From: JBCCGG01 sp039029395
Lineage (GTDB): Bacteria > Pseudomonadota > Alphaproteobacteria > Kiloniellales > JAKSDN01
Assembly: GCA_039029395.1 (NCBI GenBank)
Contig: JBCCGG010000016.1
Coordinates: 49,780 to 113,779, forward strand
Reading direction: 5' to 3'
DNA: 64,000 nt
The position numbers and the translations under genes were made by a program. The notes under the pieces are model-generated. The model did no database searches. It was not told the DNA's origin and saw nothing but the letters and a program-made list of their open reading frames with translations. Shown here piece by piece: positions 43,583 to 52,870 of this stretch (its first letter is position 1; each line of letters starts with the position of its first letter).

Positions 43583-44701
43583 GTGAGATCACTCTCAAAA
43601 TCAACGGCGGCCATGGTGGTGGGCGTCGCGGCCATTGGCCTCACCGGCGCTGTTTTCGCGCAGGACGCGACCGATCTTGTGGTCGTGTCTTGGGGCGGCG
43701 CCTATACGGCGAGCCAGCAAAAGGCTTATCACCAGCCGTACATGGATGCGAATCCCCACATTCGGTTTCTCAACGACGATTCGGCCGCGGAGGGCCTGTC
43801 CAAGCTGCGCGCCCAGTCGGAAGCGGGCGCCGTGACCTGGGATCTGCTCGATATGGTCGCCTCCGATGCCATCATCGCCTGCGACGAGGGCCTGGTTCTG
43901 GAGATCTATCCGGACCAGGACCTGGCGGCGGCGCCGGATGGCACGCCGGCGTCCGAGGACTTTGTCGATGGCACCCTGACGCCGGGTGATTCCAACTGCT
44001 TCATTCCGCAGATCGTCTATTCGACCACTTTTGGCTATCGCACGGACAAGCTGCCCAAGGCACCCACCTCGATCAACGACGTCTTCGACCTGGAGGCTTT
44101 CCCGGGCAAGCGCTCGCTTGAGAAAAAGCCGATCGGCAACATGGAGTGGGCCTTGATCGCCGACGGGGTCGACCCGAGCGAGGTCTACGACGTGCTGGAC
44201 ACGCCGGAAGGCGTCGACCGTGCGTTCAAGAAGCTCGATACCATCAAGGACCAGGTGGTCTGGTGGACCAAGGGCGCCCAGCCGGCGCAGCTTTTGGCCG
44301 ATGGCGAGGTGGTCATCGCCTCGGCCTACAACGGCCGTCTGTTCTCGGTCATCGAGGAGGAAAAGCAGCCGATCGGCATCATGTGGGACTGGCAGGTCTT
44401 CGACATTGACGGCTGGGTCATTCCGGCCGGCGGCAAGAACGTCGAGGCGGTCAAGGAATACGTCAAGTGGGCGACCGACACCCAACGCCTGGCGGACCAG
44501 GCCAAGTTCATCTCCTACGGCCCGGCCCGCAAGTCGTCAGCGCCGCTGGTCGGCAAGCACGCCACGCTCGGCATCGACATGGCACCCCATATGCCGACCA
44601 ACCCGGAAAACGCCAAGAACACGCTGCTGTTCAATTACGTCTGGTGGGCCGACAACAAGGCCTCGCTCGACGAGCGCTTCCAGGTGTGGCTGGCCAACTA
44701 A
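43583..44701 (+). CDS. ABC transporter solute-binding protein, PotD/PotF-like
   Basis: 372 residues from the GTG at 43583, eight bases after GGAGG. Signal peptide ending GAVFAQDA; then VVVSWGGAYTASQQKAYHQPYM, DLLDMVASDAIIACDEGLVLEIYP, VYSTTFGYRTDKLPKAPTSINDVFDLEAFPGKRSL and NGRLFSVIEEEKQPIGIMWDWQVFDIDGW, the pattern of spermidine/putrescine-type receptors. No permease or ATPase genes follow, so it serves a transporter elsewhere or one has been lost. Confidence 0.92.
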   Translation: MRSLSKSTAAMVVGVAAIGLTGAVFAQDATDLVVVSWGGAYTASQQKAYHQPYMDANPHIRFLNDDSAAEGLSKLRAQSEAGAVTWDLLDMVASDAIIACDEGLVLEIYPDQDLAAAPDGTPASEDFVDGTLTPGDSNCFIPQIVYSTTFGYRTDKLPKAPTSINDVFDLEAFPGKRSLEKKPIGNMEWALIADGVDPSEVYDVLDTPEGVDRAFKKLDTIKDQVVWWTKGAQPAQLLADGEVVIASAYNGRLFSVIEEEKQPIGIMWDWQVFDIDGWVIPAGGKNVEAVKEYVKWATDTQRLADQAKFISYGPARKSSAPLVGKHATLGIDMAPHMPTNPENAKNTLLFNYVWWADNKASLDERFQVWLAN

Positions 44702-44718
44702 TCAAACATCCGGTACGT

Positions 44719-44748
44719 GGAGCGGCATTCATCAAAAAGTGCCGCTCC
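44719..44748 (+). terminator. Stem-loop after the PotD-like gene
   Basis: GGAGCGGCA (44719-44727) and TGCCGCTCC (44740-44748) form a 9-bp stem with a 12-base A-rich loop. The downstream sequence AGTGCTTTGCTTGC is only weakly T-rich, so termination is probable but not certain. Confidence 0.55.
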
Positions 44749-44822
44749 AGTGCTTTGCTTGCTGCAAGATCCTCTAGATCGCCTAGTCGGCGCGGTGAGG
44801 AGAGGAATGTGGCGCACGGAAG

Positions 44823-45521
44823 TTAGAGTGGAAAAACTGTCACCCATTCGCTCTTCGCCACTCGGTAACTGTGCCTCCCGATCAGGTGGCGTATCACCGC
44901 TCTCATGTGACGTGCCCCGTAAAGAACGCCGATCGTCTGGTTTCCGTCATGCGCCTCATCTAGGGTTTGGTCGATGATTTCCAACAGGCGTCGGTCACGC
45001 CAATGGAAGAGGAGCGTCATGATCTCTTCATTATCTTCGCTGCTAAGAATCTCTTCGCGTGATTTTCGCAAATTCAAGTTTAAGGCCCGAGCCATCTGTG
45101 CTCTCGTTCCAAAGTACCGCATGTAGAGACCATATAGGGGAGCGAGAATGAGCAGAAGAAAGCGATCCCAAGTCTTTAAGTCCCACCAGCGTCGATCAAA
45201 CGCATCTCCGGAAACATCTGCATGAACCAGGCGGTTCTTTAGGTGCGCTATGGTCATTCCTCGGTTCTGGGTCACAAGCCCCAGCTTGGGGTTTTCTGAA
45301 TAGAAGCGATAAGAAAGGGTCAAGAGAGACACTGCACGTGTTTTCACACCTTCACAAAGAATAATGTCACAGTCCCCAAGGCGCTCGCTGACCTCAGCGT
45401 AGAACTCCGGCGCACCGACATGAACCATGGGAAAGAGAACAAAGCTCGGCCGACCTTCATCGGCCTCCAGGCGGATCACAGCGCTGCGCACAGCGAAGGC
45501 TGAAGACTCGATAATCTGCAT
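44823..45521 (-). CDS. TraB/GumN-like fold protein
   Basis: 232 residues. FVLFPMVHVGAPEFYAEVSERLGDCDIILCEGVK contains the HxG...E and later EG signature of the TraB/PrgY/TIKI fold, and IGVLYGARHMRAVIRHL near the C-terminus matches its second conserved GxxH element. A single membrane-like segment (FLLLILAPLYGLYMRYF) lies at about 120-137. Family members include metal-dependent proteases and pheromone-shutdown proteins. Its role here is unknown; the base composition is slightly lower in GC than its neighbours. Confidence 0.7.
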   Translation of the reverse strand: MQIIESSAFAVRSAVIRLEADEGRPSFVLFPMVHVGAPEFYAEVSERLGDCDIILCEGVKTRAVSLLTLSYRFYSENPKLGLVTQNRGMTIAHLKNRLVHADVSGDAFDRRWWDLKTWDRFLLLILAPLYGLYMRYFGTRAQMARALNLNLRKSREEILSSEDNEEIMTLLFHWRDRRLLEIIDQTLDEAHDGNQTIGVLYGARHMRAVIRHLIGRHSYRVAKSEWVTVFPL

Positions 45522-45811
45522 GGATGAAGACTCTCACCGGTGTAGTGCGCGCATCTTCACTACGTAAAACCACTTGAGATGACGATGCAAACAAGATTGG
45601 CATGAGTCGGCCTGCAGGCCACGGTGAAACTTTTGCCCTCTCCTGACGATCCCATACCTAAGTCTATCGACATCTGGGCGGAGTTTTCTGCGTCGGCAAG
45701 ATTCCGCAATTGCCTCCAGTGAACCTGAAATGATCTACCTATTCCTTTCAGGCGGTTCGCGCTACTGTGCGGCTGCCGTTGAGACTTGCCGAGCAATGAG
45801 TAAATTCCATC

Positions 45812-47428
45812 ATGAGCCGCTGGCACACATGCCCGTCTGTACTGTGCGCGCTTGCCATCTCCGGGATCCTCTACGCCCTTCCCGCCCACGCCCAAACCCT
45901 CGTCTACTGCTCGGAAGGCAGCCCAGAGGGCTTCAACCCGGCGCTTTACACCTCGGTCACCACCTTTGACGCAACGCGGCAGATCTTCGATCAGCTGACC
46001 GAGTTCGATGGCCAGAGCCAGGAGGTGCGCCCGGCGTTGGCAGAGTCCTGGGAGATCTCGGACGACGGTAAGCTCTACAGCCTGACCCTGCGCCAGGGCG
46101 TGCAGTTCCAGTCCAACGGCCACTTCACGCCAGGCCGCCCCTTCAACGCCGACGACGTGCTCTTTTCCTTCCATCGTCAGGGCGATAAAACCAATCCCTA
46201 TCACCGGGTCTCGGGCGGCCAGTACGCGGTCTATTTCGGCATGGACCTGCCGGACTTGATCGAACGCATCGAGAAACGCGACGACCATCGCATCGATATT
46301 CACCTGAGCCGGCCCGACGCCTCCTTCCTCAATGCCCTGGCGATGGATTTTCTTTCGATCCAATCGGCCGAGTATGCCGAGCAGATGCTGGCCGCCGGCA
46401 CGCCCGAGCGGCTCGATCTCGACCCGATCGGCACCGGGCCCTTCACCCTGGTCGCCTACCGCCGGGACAACGACCTGCGCTACCGGGCATTCCCTGAGCA
46501 CTGGCGGGGCAAGCCCCAGATCGAGCATCTGGTGTTCGACATCACGGTCGATCCTTCCGTGCGCTATTTCAAGATTAGGCGCGGCGAATGCCAGGTCATG
46601 GCCTATCCCAACCCGGCCGACCTAGGCGCGATCGAACGGGACGCCGATCTGACACTTGAGCGTTGGGAGGGCTTCAACATCGGCTATCTCGCCTTCAACA
46701 CCGACAAGGCGCCGTTCGACGATCTGCGGGTGCGCCTTGCGCTATCCCACGCGGTCGACAAGGCCGCGATCCTCGAGGTGATCTACGCCGGCACCGCGCT
46801 CGCGGCCGTCTCGCCGATCGCGCCGCCCTCCTGGGCCTACGACCCGGACCTGGCGCCGCTCGCCTACGATCCGGAAAAGGCCCGCGCGCTCCTGGCCGAG
46901 GCCGGCTATCCGAATGGCTTCGACACCACGCTCTGGGCCATGCCGGTGCAGCGGCCCTACAATCCCAATGCCCGGCGCATGGCCGAGCTGATTCAGGCCG
47001 ACTGGGCCGCCGTCGGGGTGCGGACGCGCATCGTCACCTACGAGTGGGGCGAATACCTGCGCCGCTCGCGCCTGGGCGAGCACGACACCCTGCTGCTCGG
47101 CTTCGGCGGCCAGAACGGCGATCCCGACGCCTTTTTCTTCGCGCTGCTGAGCTGCCATGCCAAGGCGGAAAGTGGGCTCAACCGGGCGCGCTGGTGCGAT
47201 CAGGACTTCGACCGCCTGCTCGAAGCGGGCCGCGCGACCCGGGATATGAAGGCGCGCAAGGAGATCTACTTCAAGGCCCAACGGATCTTCCGGGACCAGG
47301 CGCCCTGGATCGCGATCGCCCATGCCGACGTGCTGGAGGCGGTTCGCAAGGAGGTGCTTCATTACCGCAGCGACCCCTTCGGCCGGCATATCTTCTACCC
47401 GGTCGCCCTGTCGGGCGGCGGCGAGTGA
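45812..47428 (+). CDS. ABC transporter peptide-binding protein, DppA-like
   Basis: 538 residues. Signal peptide ending LPAHAQT, then the SBP family 5 opening LVYCSEGSPEGFNPALYTSVTTFDA, RPFNADDVLFSFHRQGDKTNPYH, and RLALSHAVDKAAILEVIYAGTALAAVSPIAPPSWAYDP. It binds di- or oligopeptides, or haem, in the periplasm. No dpp permease genes follow; the next genes encode a dehydrogenase small subunit and a GMC flavoprotein, which is an uncommon arrangement. Confidence 0.94.
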   Translation: MSRWHTCPSVLCALAISGILYALPAHAQTLVYCSEGSPEGFNPALYTSVTTFDATRQIFDQLTEFDGQSQEVRPALAESWEISDDGKLYSLTLRQGVQFQSNGHFTPGRPFNADDVLFSFHRQGDKTNPYHRVSGGQYAVYFGMDLPDLIERIEKRDDHRIDIHLSRPDASFLNALAMDFLSIQSAEYAEQMLAAGTPERLDLDPIGTGPFTLVAYRRDNDLRYRAFPEHWRGKPQIEHLVFDITVDPSVRYFKIRRGECQVMAYPNPADLGAIERDADLTLERWEGFNIGYLAFNTDKAPFDDLRVRLALSHAVDKAAILEVIYAGTALAAVSPIAPPSWAYDPDLAPLAYDPEKARALLAEAGYPNGFDTTLWAMPVQRPYNPNARRMAELIQADWAAVGVRTRIVTYEWGEYLRRSRLGEHDTLLLGFGGQNGDPDAFFFALLSCHAKAESGLNRARWCDQDFDRLLEAGRATRDMKARKEIYFKAQRIFRDQAPWIAIAHADVLEAVRKEVLHYRSDPFGRHIFYPVALSGGGE

Positions 47429-47430
47429 CC

Positions 47431-47844
47431 ATGGCTTGGAGACTGACCCGTCGTGAGGCGCTTTTGTGCGGCGCCGCCTGGATGCTCGCCGGGGCAATTC
47501 CAACGGACACAGAGGTCGAGCGGTTCTTGGAGCTCTCCCGGGAGCTGACTGGCGAGGCGGAACTCGACCCTGGCTTGGGCCGAATCTATCTGCAGGCGCT
47601 GCGCCAATCGTCCCTGTTCGCTGGACAGCTTGAACAAGCGTTCGCCGATCCGGGGCAAGCCATTCCGGCGGATCTTGAGGTTCAGATCCTCGACCAGTGG
47701 TTCACCGGTGTCGTTCCAACAGATAGCGGCCCGGCGGTTGCGACCTACAACGGCGCGCTCATGTGGCGCACCATGGAGCTGCGCGGCGCGCCGGGATATT
47801 GCCATGGCGCGCTCGGCTTTTGGTCGCGCCCGCCAAAGTCATGA
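47431..47844 (+). CDS. Sugar/alcohol dehydrogenase small subunit (Tat-type)
   Basis: 137 residues from the ATG at 47431. TRREALLCGAAWMLAG is a short Tat-like leader; the rest (FLELSRELTGEAELDPGLGRIYLQALRQ, VEDL-like DLEVQILDQWFTGVVP, GALMWRTM) matches the small subunit of membrane-bound FAD-dependent sorbitol/gluconate dehydrogenases, which chaperones export of the flavoprotein subunit. Its stop overlaps the start of the GMC oxidoreductase, the expected partner. Confidence 0.85.
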   Translation: MAWRLTRREALLCGAAWMLAGAIPTDTEVERFLELSRELTGEAELDPGLGRIYLQALRQSSLFAGQLEQAFADPGQAIPADLEVQILDQWFTGVVPTDSGPAVATYNGALMWRTMELRGAPGYCHGALGFWSRPPKS

Positions 47845-49460
47845 GCGCGGATCTGACAACGGAGGTTGCGGTCGTCGGCTCCGGCGTCGCGGGGGCGCTT
47901 GCGGCCGCGAAACTGGCAGAGGCGGGTATCGATGTGGTCATTCTGGAGGCCGGACCGCGAATTACCCGGGAAGCTGCCGTGCAAAGCTTCGCCGAGGCGC
48001 CGATCCGCAGCCCGGATGCGCCCTACCCGGTCACGGCCGCCGCGCCCTATCCCCGGCGCGGCGATCCCGACGGCTACGTCATCGAGAGCGGGCCGGACAC
48101 CTTCGGTCCGAGCTATATCCGGCTGGTTGGTGGCACCACATGGCACTGGCTGGGCGCCTGCCCGCGCCTGGTGCCCGACGACTTCCGCATGAAAAGCCGC
48201 TTCGGCCGGGCGGTCGATTGGCCAATCGCCTACGAGGATCTCGAGCCCTGGTACGCCCAGGCCGAGCGGGCGCTGGGAGTTGCCGGCGACGACGCGGATG
48301 ATCTGGGATCGCCCCGCTCCAGCGGTTATCCCATGGCTGCCATGCCGCTCAGCTACCTCGACCTTCAGGTCGCAGAGCGGCTCGCTGGCTCGCCTTACCC
48401 GTCACTGCCGACGCCCTATGCCCGCAACACGGCGGACTGGAACGGCCGGCCGCCCTGCTGCGGCGCCGCCAGTTGCATCCCAATCTGCCCGAGCGGCGCC
48501 AAGTACGACGCCATGGTCCATGTGGCGCGGGCCGAGGCGGCCGGCGCTCGGATACTGGAGCGCTGCGTCGTCCACAAGTTGGAGTTGGCGCCCGACCGCC
48601 GCATCGCGAGCCTGCTCTACCGCCGGCCCGACCGCAGCGACGTCCGGCTTCGCGCCAAGGTCTTCGTGCTCGCCGCCCACGGCATCGAGACGCCGAAAAT
48701 TCTTTTCATGTCCCGCGGCGAGGGCGCGCCCGACGGGCTCGCCAACTCCAGCGGGGTGCTCGGCCGGTTTCTTATGGATCACCCCTACAAGCTGAGCTGG
48801 GCGCTGACCAAGGAGCCCCTGTGGCCCTATCGCGGGCCAATTCGCCTCTCCGCCGTCAACAGCACCCGCCTTGGTGACCGCCGCGCCCGGGTGCCGGCCT
48901 TTCGCAGCGGGATTGACAACAGCGCTTACAACTGGCCGCTCGGCGGACCGACCGTTACCGTGCGCCATCTGATCCGACAGGGCCTTCGCGGCGCGGCCCT
49001 CCAGCAGGCGATCCTGGATCAGACCTCCCGGCAGATCGGCTTGACCGCCCTGACCGAGCAGCTGCCCGATCCGGAGAACCGTGTGGTCGCCGATTTCGAT
49101 CGGCGCGACGCGCTCGGCTTGCCCCGCCCGCGCCTGCACTTCCGCCTGGACGACTACACCAAAGCCGGCCTGGCCGAGGCGGAGCGGGTGCACGAGGCCA
49201 TCTTCGCGCTGATCGGCACAAGCGAGACCCACCACAGGCCGGGCGCCATGCCGGGCGGCCACATCATGGGCACGACCCGCATGGGCGACGATCCGAGATC
49301 CTCTGTGGTCGATCCCAGCCTGCGTGCCCACGACCACCCGAATCTCTTCCTGCTCGGCAGTGGGGCCTTTCCGACCGGCGGGGCGGCCAACCCGACCCTG
49401 ACCATCGCGGCGCTCAGCCTGCGCGCCGTGGAGCCGATCAAGACGGCCTTGCGGGCCTGA
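47841..49460 (+). CDS. GMC-family FAD-dependent oxidoreductase
   Basis: 539 residues from the ATG at 47841 that overlaps the small-subunit stop. FAD dinucleotide-binding VAVVGSGVAGALAAAKLAEAG, the GGTTWHW loop, FGPSYIRL and the C-terminal GGHIMGTTRMGDDP with GAFPTGGAANPTLTIAALSLR (active-site His and Asn regions) define a large-subunit sugar/alcohol dehydrogenase. A Cys-rich CCGAASCIPICPSG segment (about 205-220) could bind a cluster, as in related fructose/gluconate dehydrogenases. Probably exported together with the small subunit and passing electrons to a cytochrome, which is not present here. Confidence 0.93.
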   Translation: MSADLTTEVAVVGSGVAGALAAAKLAEAGIDVVILEAGPRITREAAVQSFAEAPIRSPDAPYPVTAAAPYPRRGDPDGYVIESGPDTFGPSYIRLVGGTTWHWLGACPRLVPDDFRMKSRFGRAVDWPIAYEDLEPWYAQAERALGVAGDDADDLGSPRSSGYPMAAMPLSYLDLQVAERLAGSPYPSLPTPYARNTADWNGRPPCCGAASCIPICPSGAKYDAMVHVARAEAAGARILERCVVHKLELAPDRRIASLLYRRPDRSDVRLRAKVFVLAAHGIETPKILFMSRGEGAPDGLANSSGVLGRFLMDHPYKLSWALTKEPLWPYRGPIRLSAVNSTRLGDRRARVPAFRSGIDNSAYNWPLGGPTVTVRHLIRQGLRGAALQQAILDQTSRQIGLTALTEQLPDPENRVVADFDRRDALGLPRPRLHFRLDDYTKAGLAEAERVHEAIFALIGTSETHHRPGAMPGGHIMGTTRMGDDPRSSVVDPSLRAHDHPNLFLLGSGAFPTGGAANPTLTIAALSLRAVEPIKTALRA

Positions 49461-49490
49461 CGTAAGGCCCCTCGTTGTCTATGCTCAAGC

Positions 49491-50300
49491 ATGGACTTCA
49501 AACGCCATAGCCACTTCACCTCGCCGGGACGCCACGAGGCCGCCCTCCAGGCGCTTCCGTCGGACTTGGAATCCCTGCTTGAAATCGCCCGGGGCCTGCT
49601 CGTCCACGGTGACTACCTGCACCTTTACGACATGGGGGATGGCGATTTCTCGACGGTGTCCCGGCAGACCCTGCCCCTTGCGCAGCGGCTCGATCGCCAG
49701 CTTGCCTCGGACCCGCGGCCGCTTGCTAAGCAGCGGCCGCCGCGGGACCGGTCGGTCGGAACCTGCCGCGACTACGCCGTCATGGCCTGCGGCATGCTCC
49801 GCGCGAAGGCCGTTCCCGCCCGGGTGCGCTGTGGCTTTGCCGCCTACTTCGCCGAAGACCGCTACGAAGATCATTGGATCTGCGAGTACTGGCGCGACAA
49901 CGAAGGCCGTTGGGCGCGCGCCGACGGCCAGTTGGACGCGCCGCACCGGGCGCATCTGAACATCACCTTCGATACGTCCGATTTGCCCGTCGGCGCCTAC
50001 CTGAGCGCCGACCAAGCCTGGCGTGCCCAGCGGTCGGGCGCCATCGCTGCGGAGCGCTTCGGCCACGGCGCGGCGTTGGGCGAGTGGTTCCTGTGGGTCA
50101 ATCTGGCGCGCGATTGGCACTCGCTTCAGAACCAGGAAACCTCGCCGTGGGACAAATGGCGCGCGGCGCCCGACAACGTCAAGACGCTCGGCCCTCGCGA
50201 GCGCGCGCTGTGCGACGAGATTGCCGGGTGGATTGAGGCCGTCGATCATGGGTCCGGCCCGAAGGATGCGCGACCGACGCCGTTCTGGCACGCACAATGA
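49491..50300 (+). CDS. Transglutaminase-like domain protein
   Basis: 269 residues. GTCRDYAVMACGMLRAKAVPARVRCGFAAYFAEDRYEDHWICEYWRDNEGRWARADGQLD holds the transglutaminase-core triad: C92, the His of EDHW and an Asp in WARADG. No signal peptide, so cytoplasmic cysteine protease or transferase activity is possible. It follows the GMC gene by 30 bases on the same strand. Substrate unknown. Confidence 0.88.
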   Translation: MDFKRHSHFTSPGRHEAALQALPSDLESLLEIARGLLVHGDYLHLYDMGDGDFSTVSRQTLPLAQRLDRQLASDPRPLAKQRPPRDRSVGTCRDYAVMACGMLRAKAVPARVRCGFAAYFAEDRYEDHWICEYWRDNEGRWARADGQLDAPHRAHLNITFDTSDLPVGAYLSADQAWRAQRSGAIAAERFGHGAALGEWFLWVNLARDWHSLQNQETSPWDKWRAAPDNVKTLGPRERALCDEIAGWIEAVDHGSGPKDARPTPFWHAQ

Positions 50301-50374
50301 CCGGCCATCGGCCTTGAGGTATCTATCCCTGTCCTCCCGTCCAGGATAAGCTGCCCGCGATTCGGGGAGGAACG

Positions 50375-52135
50375 ATGCAGCGCCGACTGGCAGCCATTCT
50401 CGCCGCCGACGTGGTCGGCTACTCGCGGCTCATGGAGCTGGACGAGGCCGGCACCCTGGCGGCGCTCAAGGCGCACCGGGCCGAGCTGATCGATCCCGCG
50501 GTCGCGGCCCAGGGCGGGCGTATTGTCAAGGTGATGGGCGACGGTGCGCTGATCGAGTTTCCCAGCGTGGTCGACGCGCTCACCTGTGCGGTGGAAATTC
50601 AAAAGGGCATGGCCGCGCGCAACCAGGCGGTCGCGCCAGAGCGCCGCATCGTGTTCCGGGTCGGCATCAATCTGGGCGACGTGATCGTCGAGGGCGAAGA
50701 CCTCTACGGTGGCGGGGTCAACGTGGCGGCCCGCCTGGAGGCGCTTGCCGAGCCGGGCGGCATCTGTCTCTCGGGCACCGCCTACGACACGGTTCACGGC
50801 CGGCCCGAAATCGCTTTCGAGGATATGGGCCAGCGCAAGGTCAAGAACCTCGACCAGCCGGTCCGGGTCTACCGGGTGCGCGCCGAGGACGACGCGCCCA
50901 GCGAGCGGCCCGGCGCCGACCCAACCTTGCCGAGCCTGGAGCTGCCGGATAAGCCGTCGCTCGTGGTGCTGCCTTTCGACAACATGTCGGTCGACCCGGA
51001 ACAGGCGTTTTTCGCCGACGGCATCACCGAGGACATCATCACCGAGCTCTCCAAGTTCCGCTCGCTGTTCGTGATCGCGCGCAACTCGGCCTTTGCCTTC
51101 AAAGGCCAGTCGCTCGAGGCCAAGGAGGTCAGCGCCAAGCTCGGCGTGCGCTACTTGGTCGAGGGTAGCGTGCGGCGCGCCGGCAACCGGGTGCGGGTGA
51201 CCGCCCAGCTGATCGATGCCCTGGAGGACAAGCACCTTTGGGCGGAGCGCTACGACCGGGATCTGGAGGACATCTTCACGGTCCAGGACGAGGTGACCCT
51301 CGCCATCGTGACCACGGTCGAGCCCCAGCTGGCGAGCCGGGAGCGTCAGCGCGCCCGGCGCCAGCCGACCGAAAGCCTGGGCGCCTGGGAGTGCTATCAG
51401 CGCGGCCTCTGGCATCTGTTTCAGAGCAACCGAGACGACGGCGAGAAGTCCCTAGAGTTCATGGAGCGGGCGGTCGCGCTCGACCCGAGCTTTGCCTCGG
51501 CCCAGGCGGGCCTGGCCTTCGTGCTCTACTACTTCATCCTGATGGGCCACTCGCGCGACCGGCAGGGCGACCTGGCGCGCGCCCTTGAGGCCGGCAAAAC
51601 CGCGATGATGCTGGATCCCAGCGACCCCTTCGGCCACGTCGCCTTCGGCCGCTTGCACACCATCCAGGGCGAACACGAGGCGGCCATATCGGCTTGCGAG
51701 ACCGCCATCGCGCTCAATCCCAGCTACGCCATGGCCCATTTCGGTCGAGCCCATAGTCTGTGGCACTCGGGCCGACCGGAGGAGGCGATCCAGTCTCACG
51801 ACCGGGCGATCCGTCTGAGCCCCCAGGACCCGATCATGTGGGCCTTCCTGGCCAGCAAGTCGATCGCGCTGACCATGCTTGGGCGCGCCGAGGAGGCGCT
51901 GGAATGTGCCCGCAAGGCGACCCGCCAGCCCAACACGGCGCTCTATGCCTACCTATCGGAGATCAGCGCGCTCGGCCATTTGGAGCGCCTGGCGGAGGCC
52001 AAGGCGGTGCTGGCTCGCGCCAAAGAACTCAAGCCCGGATTGGATCTCTCCTTCGTCGACCTCTCCCTGCCGATCACCGACCCCGCCTGCCGGGAGCGCT
52101 TCGTCGCCGGCTTGGTAAAGGCGGGGCTGGAGTAG
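50375..52135 (+). CDS. Class III adenylate/guanylate cyclase with TolB-like and TPR domains
   Basis: 586 residues. The N-terminal cyclase domain (about 1-170) has metal ligands D12 in LAADVVGYS and D56 in MGDGALIEF, and RVGINLGDVIVEGEDLYGGGVNVAARLEALA. A TolB/FlgO-like segment (LVVLPFDNMSVDPEQAFFADGITEDIITEL, about 190-320) follows, then TPR repeats to the C-terminus (AISACETAIALNPSYAMAHFG). Soluble signalling protein making cAMP or cGMP in response to protein interactions; the fusion is common in rhizobia-like alphaproteobacteria. The ribosome-binding site is GGGGAGGA. Confidence 0.94.
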   Translation: MQRRLAAILAADVVGYSRLMELDEAGTLAALKAHRAELIDPAVAAQGGRIVKVMGDGALIEFPSVVDALTCAVEIQKGMAARNQAVAPERRIVFRVGINLGDVIVEGEDLYGGGVNVAARLEALAEPGGICLSGTAYDTVHGRPEIAFEDMGQRKVKNLDQPVRVYRVRAEDDAPSERPGADPTLPSLELPDKPSLVVLPFDNMSVDPEQAFFADGITEDIITELSKFRSLFVIARNSAFAFKGQSLEAKEVSAKLGVRYLVEGSVRRAGNRVRVTAQLIDALEDKHLWAERYDRDLEDIFTVQDEVTLAIVTTVEPQLASRERQRARRQPTESLGAWECYQRGLWHLFQSNRDDGEKSLEFMERAVALDPSFASAQAGLAFVLYYFILMGHSRDRQGDLARALEAGKTAMMLDPSDPFGHVAFGRLHTIQGEHEAAISACETAIALNPSYAMAHFGRAHSLWHSGRPEEAIQSHDRAIRLSPQDPIMWAFLASKSIALTMLGRAEEALECARKATRQPNTALYAYLSEISALGHLERLAEAKAVLARAKELKPGLDLSFVDLSLPITDPACRERFVAGLVKAGLE

Positions 52136-52144
52136 GAGCCGGAC

Positions 52145-52750
52145 TTAGCCCCGCGCCTCCAGTCCTGCCAGGTAGGTCGCGATCAGGTCCTCGACCAGGG
52201 TCTCAGCGGAAAAGCCGGCGATCAGCTCGAGCTTTTGCGCCACCAGGAGCGAGGTGATGCCGTGCAGGGACGACCAGAGCACCCGGGCCGAACGCCGGGC
52301 TGCCTCGGCGTCGCTTTCGGCAAAGAGCGGGTGCAGCTCGGCCTCGATCAGATCGAACAGCTGGGCGATGCGCGCCTCGAACCAGTCGGGCAAGGGTTGG
52401 CCGCCCCGGCGCCGATGCTCGAAGACCGCGTCCCAAAGCTTTGGCTCGGCGCGCACCTCTTCGATGTAGGCGCCCGCCATGGCGATCAGCGCGGCCTTGG
52501 GGTTCTCGGCGCCCTGGCGCGCGGCGATCACCCGCTGGCCCAGGCCGTCTAGGGCGCCGGCCGTGACGTGCAGGATCAAGTCGTCCAGGTTCTCGAAGAT
52601 GTTGTAGAGGGTGCCCGGCGTGTAGCCGATCTCGGCCGCCACCCGGCGCGCGGTCAGGCCTTCCAGGCCGTGGGCGCACAGCAGGCCGCGCGCCGCCTCC
52701 AGTGTCAGGGCGCGCAAATCCTCTCGGCTGTGATCGCTGCGCCGGCCCAT
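52145..52750 (-). CDS. TetR/AcrR-family regulator
   Basis: 201 residues with an N-terminal helix-turn-helix, HGLEGLTARRVAAEIGYTPGTLYNIFENLDDLI (about 30-62), then a helical ligand domain with WDAVFEHRRRGGQPLPDWFEARI and LWSSLHGITSLL, as in the WHG-type TetR subfamily. It is divergent from the hydrolase-methyltransferase operon; operators with the shared core AACATCGTTCAA flank both promoters and recur 5 kb away before the VIT/vWA gene. It is therefore probably an autoregulated repressor of both units. Ligand unknown. Confidence 0.93.
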   Translation of the reverse strand: MGRRSDHSREDLRALTLEAARGLLCAHGLEGLTARRVAAEIGYTPGTLYNIFENLDDLILHVTAGALDGLGQRVIAARQGAENPKAALIAMAGAYIEEVRAEPKLWDAVFEHRRRGGQPLPDWFEARIAQLFDLIEAELHPLFAESDAEAARRSARVLWSSLHGITSLLVAQKLELIAGFSAETLVEDLIATYLAGLEARG

Positions 52751-52779
52751 GGCTCGTTGCCTACCCCCGGCACGACCTA

Positions 52780-52798
52780 TTGAACGATGTTCGATTTA
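52780..52798 (-). promoter_or_regulatory. TetR operator 1 and tetR promoter region
   Basis: TTGAACGATGTTCGA (52780-52794) is nearly a perfect palindrome (TTGAAC-GAT-GTTCGA). On the minus strand TTGACA (52817-52822) and a -10-like CTAAAT (52794-52799) are 17 bases apart, so the operator covers the tetR start point. Confidence 0.75.
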
Positions 52799-52828
52799 GG
52801 CTTGACAGCCGCCGCCTGTCAACCCAGC

Positions 52829-52852
52829 TATAATAAACATCGTTCAATTAAT
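52829..52852 (+). promoter_or_regulatory. -10 element and TetR operator 2 for the hydrolase-methyltransferase operon
   Basis: A perfect TATAAT (52829-52834) is followed directly by AACATCGTTCAA (52836-52847), so repressor bound here would block the start site. An upstream TTGACA (52802-52807) is 21 bases away, too far for a normal -35; TTGACA/TGTCAA form a symmetrical pair around 52812. Confidence 0.75.
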
Positions 52853-52870
52853 CACGATTGGGGGATCGCC

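Noticed and set aside
52802..52834. TTGACA and TATAAT as one classical promoter
   Set aside because: Spacing is 21 bases, too long; the TATAAT is kept but the -35 for the plus strand is left unassigned.
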